A stretch of 11,499 nucleotides of DNA from Candidatus Zixiibacteriota bacterium (GTDB taxonomy: Bacteria > Zixibacteria > MSB-5A5 > RBG-16-43-9). Under the pieces are notes generated by a model, which saw only the letters and a list, made by a program, of their open reading frames with translations, had not been told where the DNA came from and made no database searches. The stretch is taken from assembly GCA_029858245.1 (NCBI GenBank), contig JAOUFL010000053.1, forward strand, positions 1 through 11,499. The letters run 5' to 3'. A program made the translations under genes and the position numbers. Positions 6,260 to 11,499 of the stretch are shown here, in pieces; position 1 is the first letter of the stretch; each line of letters opens with the position of its first letter.

Positions 6260-6946
6260 ATGAATGAATTAAAGATAATGAAAGAGGCTAACAATTACAA
6301 CAGCTGGCTTTACAGCCAACTTGAAGCCCATAAATCCAAAGACAGCAAAATACTCGAAATCGGGGCTGGTATAGGCACGTCTGTTCCGTTCATATTCAAC
6401 GATAATAAAATAACACTTACCGATAAGGACGAAAACTCGGTCAAGTTATTAAGAGAACAATATTACTGGTCTAATAAGTTCAAAGTATTAAAGTTGGATA
6501 TTGAGAAGGCTAAACTAAGCGAGAAATATGATTCAATACTATGTATAAACGTGCTTGAGCATATAGAAAACGACTTTAGGGCATTAGTTAATATGGGGGA
6601 TATGTTAAAGAAAGACGGCGAATTGAAACTGTTTGTGCCTGCGTTCAGGTTTGCGTATGGCGAACTGGATAATACTAACAAGCATTACAGACGCTATAGC
6701 AAATCAGAAGTCGAATATAAACTCGAAATGGCAGGCTTAAAACCTATCTCAATTTCATATTTCAATTCGCTGGGCTTACTGGGCTGGTTTATCTACGGCA
6801 GGCTATTAAGACGAAAGCAGGGTAGTCTGAAAGTAACACTGTTTTATGATAGGTTTATAGTCCCTGTCTTAGCGTTTATCGAGAAACTGATACCTATTCC
6901 ATTTGGTCAGTCTATAATAGCAATAGCAGTAAAGAAATGGAAATAA
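6260..6946 (+). CDS. Class I SAM-dependent methyltransferase
   Basis: A Rossmann-type methyltransferase. Counted from the upstream GTG, motif I is ILEIGAGIGT (71-80), the acidic residue after strand 2 is in LTDKDE, and the motif IV region DSILCINVLEHIENDF (131-146) is followed by LFVPAFRFAYGELDNTNKHYRRY, typical of the Methyltransf_11/23-like group often found with glycosyltransferases or fused to them. The C-terminus has hydrophobic stretches (GLLGWFIYGRLL, VPVLAFIEKLIPIPF) that may touch the membrane. The substrate cannot be told. The ATG at 6260 is chosen because AGGGAAG lies just upstream. The frame is open back to a GTG at 6140 (268 residues), but that GTG has no separated RBS. It precedes the pilin operon; a role in modifying pilin or cell-surface glycan is only a guess. 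Confidence 0.88.
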   Translation: MNELKIMKEANNYNSWLYSQLEAHKSKDSKILEIGAGIGTSVPFIFNDNKITLTDKDENSVKLLREQYYWSNKFKVLKLDIEKAKLSEKYDSILCINVLEHIENDFRALVNMGDMLKKDGELKLFVPAFRFAYGELDNTNKHYRRYSKSEVEYKLEMAGLKPISISYFNSLGLLGWFIYGRLLRRKQGSLKVTLFYDRFIVPVLAFIEKLIPIPFGQSIIAIAVKKWK

Positions 6947-7001
6947 ATCAAAAGTGGTTTTTCTTTAAAAGGTTGAATAAAACCCTTTAAAATCCAATCT
7001 G

Positions 7002-7012
7002 AAAGGAGGTGA
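7002..7012 (+). promoter_or_regulatory. Strong Shine-Dalgarno site fixing the pilin start
   Basis: AAAGGAGGTGA is a near-perfect anti-SD match. It lies eight bases before the GTG at 7021 and overlaps the earlier in-frame GTG at 7009, which therefore cannot be the start. Confidence 0.8.
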
Positions 7013-7020
7013 GAAAGCAA

Positions 7021-7539
7021 GTGAAGGAAATGAGGAAGCTGTTGGGAAAAGAGAGCGGTTTTACTTTGGTGGAGTTAGCCATCGGCTTGGTGATTATCGG
7101 TCTTCTGATCGGTGCTATCTTAGGTGGTGCCCAGATGATCAATAACGCCAAGGTAAGAAGGCAGGTAAAAGACCTGCAGGGACTCTATGCTGGCGCTTAC
7201 ACTTACTTTGATAAGTTCGAGCAGCTGCCGGGAGATAGGGATGGTGATGGCCAGTTTGATGGTAATGACACGGTCTGGTCGGATATGGAGGCTGAGAACT
7301 TAGCGCATGAAGCACGGAGGAGCCCATTTGGAGGCACCTACACCTGGGGATGGTCTGACACCTCTATGGTGGGCACCACTCACCGCCAGGGTAATTATGT
7401 CTCTATCAGTCTGCCACCTGAAGTTGCCGGGAACGTTGATCGGCAGTTGGATGATGGTGTGGATACCTCTGGAGTGATAACTGCAGATGCAGCCTATACA
7501 GGCTCAGGGAGGATTGGTCTTTACTACTTCATAGATTAA
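7021..7539 (+). CDS. Type IV pilin / type II pseudopilin-like protein
   Basis: The 172-residue prepilin has leader MKEMRKLLGKESG, then FTLVELAIGLVIIGLLIGAI. Prepilin peptidase would cut between Gly13 and Phe14, and Glu is at mature position 5. The head domain has LPGD (69-72) running into DRDGDGQFDGND (72-83), an EF-hand-like DxDxDG calcium-loop pattern. Further on are SPFGGTYTW and a DRQLDDGVDTSGVI segment, a pattern seen in pilins of this type (ID..iDDG...G). There is no disulphide pair. The very strong RBS and the terminator-like hairpin right after the stop suggest a highly expressed structural subunit; that is inference. The next gene downstream encodes a second prepilin, then the assembly platform. 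Confidence 0.9.
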   Translation: MKEMRKLLGKESGFTLVELAIGLVIIGLLIGAILGGAQMINNAKVRRQVKDLQGLYAGAYTYFDKFEQLPGDRDGDGQFDGNDTVWSDMEAENLAHEARRSPFGGTYTWGWSDTSMVGTTHRQGNYVSISLPPEVAGNVDRQLDDGVDTSGVITADAAYTGSGRIGLYYFID

Positions 7540-7558
7540 CGGATTAAAAAGAAGTAGA

Positions 7559-7589
7559 AGGGGATGCACTTATTATAAGTGTATCCCCT
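7559..7589 (+). terminator. Strong hairpin after the pilin gene (terminator-like or 3'-stabilising)
   Basis: A 14-bp stem with one G-U pair closes on a three-base loop (AGGGGATGCACTTA / TAAGTGTATCCCCT). It starts 20 bases after the pilin stop. There is no clean T-run after it, so it may act as a partial terminator or protect the pilin mRNA 3' end, lowering downstream expression relative to pilin. Confidence 0.6.
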
Positions 7590-7607
7590 AAGAAAATTAT
7601 TTTGAAT

Positions 7608-7628
7608 CCTGAAGAAAACCTCTTCAGG
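7608..7628 (+). repeat. Second hairpin in the pilin-pseudopilin gap
   Basis: CCTGAAGA, loop AAACC, TCTTCAGG is a perfect 8-bp stem 18 bases after the previous hairpin. It has no T-run. Two successive hairpins in this 170-base gap fit a role in differential expression along the operon. Confidence 0.5.
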
Positions 7629-7664
7629 GGGTGTGAATTAGGTTACCTTAATTAAGAACTCGTG

Positions 7665-7694
7665 TGGACTTTGAATGTTTAAGTCTATTATAAC
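7665..7694 (+). promoter_or_regulatory. Candidate promoter for the second prepilin and assembly genes
   Basis: TGGACT, 18 bases, then TATAAC (four and five of six matches to sigma-70 boxes). Transcription would begin near 7701, leaving a leader of only about 11 bases before the ATG at 7712, which agrees with the absence of a Shine-Dalgarno site there. By-eye evidence only. Confidence 0.3.
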
Positions 7695-7711
7695 TTTTTG
7701 TCTGATTATTG

Positions 7712-8533
7712 ATGAAATCCGAAAAAGGTTTTACCTTACTTGAATTGCTAATAACCATGGCGATTATGGGCATTCTTACTGTATCAGTGGTTAATCTCTA
7801 CGGTGCTATTAGCAAATTAGAAAAAGAAAGGGCAACCAAAAAAGAGATGGAAGAGATTAAAAAATCGATCGTGAATTATTATCAAAAAAACTTAGTTTTG
7901 CCTTTACCCGATTCAAATTACATTCTATCGATTGATGAGCTGGAGTTACCTCCCTCTGCTCAGACAGATGAGAACTATAAAGATAAATATTATGTCTATG
8001 TGGCTACTAACCAGGCTGACCCATTTGCTGATTTGAAAGTTGATGGTAAGACCATCGGAACTACTGCTTCTGTTTTAATCTCATCTGGTAGAAACCTTAG
8101 ATTTGAGGAGGAGAATTCAACCCTTTCTGATGGCATATATACACAGAAAAGCTCAAATACAGATTTCGATGATATTTTAATATATATCTCTCAATCAGAA
8201 TTGGAAACTTCTATTTCCTGGAGGAGAGAGATTGAGGAAGAACTGGCGGTTCTAAATCAGGCCGCTCAGATATTAGCAGAAAATGATGACGATAATGATG
8301 GTTTTGTAGATGAGGATACAACTGACCCTTCGGGTAACTGGGATGGATTAACAAACTGGAATTTGGTCAGTGGGGTTTCTTCCCTGACCAACGCTGGCTT
8401 GGTAAGAGATGCCAATAAGGTAGTAGACCCCTGGGGGATAGAATATATCTGGGACGCTACCCAGCATAAATTTTACTCCTCGGGTCCCAATAAGGAAGAC
8501 GAATGGGGGATGGGGGATGATATCGATCTATAA
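7712..8533 (+). CDS. Long pseudopilin-like protein with GspG-like C-terminal motif
   Basis: The 273-residue prepilin has a very short leader, MKSEKG, then FTLLELLITMAIMGILTVSV, with Glu at mature position 5, followed by a charged helix (SKLEKERATKKEMEEIKKSI). The middle (VLISSGRN, DFDDILIYISQSEL) resembles one pseudopilin head ending. A second charged helix (WRREIEEELAVLNQAAQIL) then leads into a second module: DDDNDGFVDED (192-202, DxDxDG-like), DPWGIEYIWDATQHKFYSSGP and DDIDL, the pattern of the GspG calcium-binding C-terminus. GspG is about 140 residues, so this looks like two head modules in series. The start is the ATG at 7712; no RBS is visible and the TTG just before adds only one residue. 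A minor pseudopilin role is likely. Confidence 0.82.
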   Translation: MKSEKGFTLLELLITMAIMGILTVSVVNLYGAISKLEKERATKKEMEEIKKSIVNYYQKNLVLPLPDSNYILSIDELELPPSAQTDENYKDKYYVYVATNQADPFADLKVDGKTIGTTASVLISSGRNLRFEEENSTLSDGIYTQKSSNTDFDDILIYISQSELETSISWRREIEEELAVLNQAAQILAENDDDNDGFVDEDTTDPSGNWDGLTNWNLVSGVSSLTNAGLVRDANKVVDPWGIEYIWDATQHKFYSSGPNKEDEWGMGDDIDL

Positions 8534-8554
8534 AATAAAAAATAAGGAGCAAAA

Positions 8555-9904
8555 TTGATCTTAGCAGTTGACTGGGATGGAGAGATTGCCAGACTTATTT
8601 TAGCTGAGCCGCAGAGAGATACCATAAAAGTTAGTAAGCTCTTAAAACTTAACAGGAAAGAGCTGACGGATTATCTTTCTAAGGAAACAAGAAAACTGGA
8701 TGTCAGAATATGCGGTGGTATAGAAGGCTCAGTGCATAAAACTATTCTCTTACCTCCACTAAAAAAGAAGCTTTTTTATGAAGCGGTTGAAAAAGAAACT
8801 AAAAAATTTTTAGAAGAAGCATCTGAATACACCTATGAAGAACTGGGTCAGGCAGAGGATACTACTGCGGGAATTCAGACCAAGATGATGGTGGCGTGTT
8901 TAGGCAGAAAACATCTGGAAGAGCTGGCTTCCATTTTCTCAAATTATAAAGCAAGATCTATCTTCTTCACCACTTACCCTATAGCAGTAAGGGTACTTTT
9001 AGAGCAAACTGAAGAATTGAAAGAGAATGAAACCGTGGCTTTTGTAGATGTCTCGGGAGAAAGAAGCAGAATACTGATTTTTAAAGGAAAGGAAATAAGG
9101 ATAACCCGTGGTTTACCCTTAGGCTCAGAAGAAGGCAAAGGAGTCACTGAACGTTTAATCAAAGATATTCATCAGACAATTCTTTTTTATACTGAGAACT
9201 ACCCCCGGGATAAAATCACAAAAGTTGTCTTAGGAGGGAGTTTTAAACCTTCAGATTTCATTGAAGCTTTGAAAAAACAGGTGGATTTGGATATTATTCC
9301 CCTATGGACAGAAGAGGTTTTTCAGGGCTCAAATGAGGAGCTTTTAACTTACCCTGGTTGTCTGGGATTAGCCCTTTTGAATCCCAAGAAATTCCATTTC
9401 TCCCTGGTGCCATTATCCATAAAAGAGAGGGAAAAGAATAAGAAGATGGTAACTTGGCTGGCTTCTGTTTTTATACTGGTAGTTCTCTTCATCCTGGGAG
9501 CAAACCTGAAATATTCTCTGGACTGGCTTAGTCTTTTAGATAAGGAAAGAGCAGTCCAGGGAGAGATTAAAAAAAGAGAAACCGAGCTGAAGGGACTTGC
9601 TAAAGAGTTAATCTCCGATTCTGTGGAAAAACAGCCAGCCTGGACGGAATTTCTACTGGAGTTAGCCAGCGTGATTCCAGAAGATATAACCCTAAATTCT
9701 CTGACGGTGAAAAGAGCAGGAAAAAAATGGAAGGGGGAGCTTACCGGTATCATTCAAGGCTATGACAATGTGGAGAGGTTTTATAGAGCAGAGGAATTGA
9801 GGATTTTGTTGAATCAGTGCTCTACCTGGACTAACCCAATCTTAGAGCGTAAACTGGAAGGTGATAATTTAAAATTCAAAATAGACCTAATGTTGAAAGG
9901 GTAA
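8555..9904 (+). CDS. pilM: PilM-PilN fusion (GspL-like architecture), pilus/secretion inner-membrane platform
   Basis: The 449-residue protein joins two families that are usually separate. Residues 1-280 look like the actin-fold PilM: LAVDWDGE (3-10, phosphate-1 region), VAFVDVSGERSRILIFKGKE (161-180), ITRGLPLGSE and VVLGGS (224-229). Residues 281-449 look like PilN: FSLVPLSIKERE (compare INLLP), a membrane helix (about 300-316), a coiled segment, then AWTEFLLELASVIPEDITLNSLTVKR and a ferredoxin-like end. PilM binds the PilN tail in the cytoplasm; fusing them mirrors GspL of type II secretion. The glycine pattern of the ATP site is weak (DWDG rather than DIGS). The TTG start is supported by TAAGGAGC four bases upstream. 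The pilO-like gene begins three bases after the stop. The gene symbol refers to the N-terminal half. Confidence 0.82.
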   Translation: MILAVDWDGEIARLILAEPQRDTIKVSKLLKLNRKELTDYLSKETRKLDVRICGGIEGSVHKTILLPPLKKKLFYEAVEKETKKFLEEASEYTYEELGQAEDTTAGIQTKMMVACLGRKHLEELASIFSNYKARSIFFTTYPIAVRVLLEQTEELKENETVAFVDVSGERSRILIFKGKEIRITRGLPLGSEEGKGVTERLIKDIHQTILFYTENYPRDKITKVVLGGSFKPSDFIEALKKQVDLDIIPLWTEEVFQGSNEELLTYPGCLGLALLNPKKFHFSLVPLSIKEREKNKKMVTWLASVFILVVLFILGANLKYSLDWLSLLDKERAVQGEIKKRETELKGLAKELISDSVEKQPAWTEFLLELASVIPEDITLNSLTVKRAGKKWKGELTGIIQGYDNVERFYRAEELRILLNQCSTWTNPILERKLEGDNLKFKIDLMLKG

Positions 9905-9907
9905 AGA

Positions 9908-10438
9908 TTGAAAAAGCAGATATTCTTAATAGCAGGAATAGTGATTGTCTTAGTGTTGTTTTTTGGGGTAAGACAGATCCGGTCTCTTCAAACCAGAATA
10001 AGCCAGAAAACAAAAAGCGTGGAGGAGCTTAATGCTCATTTAGAAAATCTAAAGAAGCTAAGTGCCTCTCTGGCTCTTAAGAGGTTAAAGGGGGGTAAAC
10101 TTCAGGAGGTTCCCTTTGTCTCGGAACCTCAGGTTAATAAGGTTCTTCTGGAGAAATATCTGCAATTGGTCTTTGAACGAATAAGCTTGACCTGTAAGGT
10201 CAGGGTAGGTAAGGAGAAAAATAGTCCTGATTTTCCAAGCCTGGCAGGTATCAGGGAAATGCCATTAGAGATAGGAGTGACCAATTATTCATCTTATGAT
10301 CAGTTGATAATACTGTTAGAATCGTTGAAGGAATATCCTTTTTTGATAGATTTGTTCACCCTGGGTGGTAAGGATATAAATCTTCCAGGTGAGCTTAAGC
10401 TCAGGATAAAATATTACCTCACCTCAGGAGGTGTCTAA
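9908..10438 (+). CDS. pilO: PilO-like inner-membrane platform protein
   Basis: The 176-residue protein has an N-terminal membrane helix (about residues 5-22), a coiled-coil segment (SLQTRISQKTKSVEELNAHL, then ENLKKL) and a periplasmic ferredoxin-like domain ending with NYSSYDQLIILLESLKEYPF and LKLRIKYYLTSG. The core NYxxYDxLixLLxxLxxxPf matches PilO proteins, where it is a conserved helix. PilO pairs with PilN and links to PilP. The TTG start follows the previous stop by three bases, with AAAGGG upstream, so translation is coupled. It shares the layout of GspM. Family assignment rests on motif plus position between PilM/N and PilP. Confidence 0.78.
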   Translation: MKKQIFLIAGIVIVLVLFFGVRQIRSLQTRISQKTKSVEELNAHLENLKKLSASLALKRLKGGKLQEVPFVSEPQVNKVLLEKYLQLVFERISLTCKVRVGKEKNSPDFPSLAGIREMPLEIGVTNYSSYDQLIILLESLKEYPFLIDLFTLGGKDINLPGELKLRIKYYLTSGGV

Positions 10439-10441
10439 GAG

Positions 10442-11170
10442 ATGTCTTCAGTTGGTTTTCTGAAAAGTAAAAAGATGATTTTGGGTGGTGGATTGGTTTT
10501 TCTTCTTATTGTAGGATTCTTTGCTTTTAAACTTTTAACTGGGGTGGGAGAAGTTCAAGCTCCGCCTGCTAAGAGTGGAACTGTAGAAAGATCACAGCCC
10601 GGAAACAAACTCCAAAACCAAGCTCAGAAAAAAAACCTGGTTAAAAAAGAAGGGGATAAAGATGATTCTCTTACTCAAGCCAAAGCAGACACCACACAGA
10701 AGCTAGCAGGGGAGACTCCTCTTTATCGACTTCTTAAAGGCTGGAGAGATCCCTTTGGTAACGGGAATCGGCGAGTTGCAGAATTAGAGGAAAGGATAAA
10801 GATAATCAAGATGGAGATTGAACTCCTTCGAGATTCTTTAGAACAGGAGAAATTAAGGGATGAGTTAGCCAAGTTGAGTAAAGGATACACTCCAGCGCCA
10901 GTTTCTGGTTCCAAACCAGAGATATATTCTAAAAAGAGTGAGCCAAAGACAATTACGGTCAAAGCCATTCTGATAAGCGAGGATGGTAAGACAGCATTAC
11001 TTTATTGGGGAAGTAAAAAAGCCTGGGTCAAAGAGGGTGAGCATTTTGAAGGCTGGACGGTCTCAGAGATAGGGAAAAGCAAAGTCATTCTTACTAAAGA
11101 AGGGATTAGTCATGTTTTGAGCTATCATCCACTACCGGCTTATGAAGGGGGCAATAATGAACAATTTTAA
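10442..11170 (+). CDS. pilP: PilP/GspC-like periplasmic connector, membrane-anchored
   Basis: The 242-residue protein has an N-terminal membrane helix (about 13-32), a long Lys/Gln-rich flexible linker (40-95), WRDPF (101-105), a predicted coiled coil (111-146), a second linker, and a small beta domain (169-228: KTITVKAILISEDGKTALLY, WVKEGEHFEGWTVSEIGKSK, VILTKEGISHVLSY). That beta domain fits the homology region shared by PilP and GspC, which contacts the secretin N-domains. Classical PilP is a lipoprotein; here a membrane helix without a lipobox anchors it, as in GspC. GGAGGTG lies in the pilO end about ten bases before the ATG. It overlaps the secretin gene by 14 bases. Confidence 0.78.
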   Translation: MSSVGFLKSKKMILGGGLVFLLIVGFFAFKLLTGVGEVQAPPAKSGTVERSQPGNKLQNQAQKKNLVKKEGDKDDSLTQAKADTTQKLAGETPLYRLLKGWRDPFGNGNRRVAELEERIKIIKMEIELLRDSLEQEKLRDELAKLSKGYTPAPVSGSKPEIYSKKSEPKTITVKAILISEDGKTALLYWGSKKAWVKEGEHFEGWTVSEIGKSKVILTKEGISHVLSYHPLPAYEGGNNEQF

Positions 11171-11499
11171 ATATTTTATCTTAATATCACTTTTATCTTT
11201 AGTCTTGATACTTTCCTGTGCTTCTAAAAAAGTGCTTTCGAATGAATCTGAGTTTCGGATCCCATTAAAATCAGAGGTCAATTCTTCAATTCCTCCGGAG
11301 TTAGAACTTCATCCGGAAATTGAGGGGGAAAACCAGAAAAATAAGTTATTCTCTTTCTCTGCCAGGGAAACTCCCTTAGAAGATATCCTGGTTTATATAA
11401 CTTCTGAAGCCGGATTAAACCTCTCCTGGGATAAAGGGGTAAATCCCAGGGTGTTAGTAACAGTAAGTTTCCAGAATCAAACTCTGGATGAAGCCTTGG
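11157..11499 (+). CDS. pilQ: PilQ/GspD-type secretin, N-terminal part
   Basis: The visible 114 residues run off the right edge. A signal peptide (NNFKYFILISLLSLVLILS) ends in a cysteine at 21, a plausible but imperfect lipobox (ILSC), then a polar stretch and an STN-type domain: LFSFSARETPLEDILVYITS, AGLNLSWDKGV, VLVTVSFQNQTLDEAL. STN domains open many secretins, TonB receptors and sensor proteins; the place right after pilP points to the secretin. It would form the outer-membrane ring through which the filament or substrate passes. AAGGGGG lies about six bases before the ATG, and the gene overlaps the end of pilP by 14 bases, so expression is coupled. The pore domain lies beyond the window and cannot be checked here. 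Confidence 0.8.
   Translation, partial: MNNFKYFILISLLSLVLILSCASKKVLSNESEFRIPLKSEVNSSIPPELELHPEIEGENQKNKLFSFSARETPLEDILVYITSEAGLNLSWDKGVNPRVLVTVSFQNQTLDEAL

Noticed and set aside
9349..9753. 134-codon minus-strand frame
   Set aside because: Antisense to the PilM-N gene; serine-rich shadow translation without an RBS.
1..11499. CRISPR arrays, transposases, rRNA or tRNA genes
   Set aside because: No regularly spaced repeats, no transposase motifs and no conserved RNA gene sequence seen on either strand.

Overview
The window looks like a piece of a moderately AT-rich chromosome from a Gram-negative (two-membrane) bacterium that makes c-type cytochromes. The evidence is a System I cytochrome c maturation pair (ccmE-ccmF), remnants of multihaem cytochromes, prepilin-type proteins, and the start of an outer-membrane secretin lipoprotein. 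GTG and TTG starts behind good Shine-Dalgarno sites are frequent. The Cys-type CcmE and the membrane-tethered GcvH-like protein recall anaerobic Desulfobacterota-like or uncultured candidate-phylum genomes. This is inference; nothing in the window fixes the taxon.

Left part (1-2150). On the minus strand lies a membrane-anchored GcvH-like protein that runs off the left edge. It is preceded by a 26-residue hydrophobic micro-ORF whose RBS and first codons closely copy those of the GcvH-like gene. Next comes about 670 bases of AT-rich sequence with no convincing gene. Two plus-strand cytochrome relics follow: a start-less C-terminal piece with a membrane helix, lying between two perfect hairpins, and a frameshifted C-terminal half with two CXXCH haem sites.

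Middle part (2364-6946). ccmE and ccmF are adjacent. CcmE carries CxxxY in place of the classical HxxxY haem-binding motif. An intergenic stretch holds the second copy of a roughly 40-base repeat whose first copy is at 1374. Then come two small minus-strand membrane proteins of unknown function, an AT-rich gap, and a SAM-dependent methyltransferase.

Right part (7021-11499). This is a type IV pilus or type II secretion-like assembly operon. It contains a pilin-like protein followed by two tandem hairpins, a second and longer pseudopilin with a GspG-like C-terminus, a PilM-PilN fusion (GspL-like architecture), PilO, a membrane-anchored PilP/GspC-like protein, and the N-terminus of a PilQ/GspD secretin. 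Gene order matches pilMNOPQ. From the PilM-N gene to the secretin the genes are tightly packed or overlapping, which implies co-transcription. Together they would build the inner-membrane platform (MNO), the periplasmic connector (P) and the outer-membrane gate (Q) for a filament made from the two prepilins.

No tRNA, rRNA, CRISPR array or transposase was seen. I do not see a wholly new system. The most unusual points are the lysine-less membrane GcvH-like protein with its micro-ORF, the PilM-N fusion, the pseudopilins with DxDxDG loops, and the hairpin-bracketed cytochrome relics.
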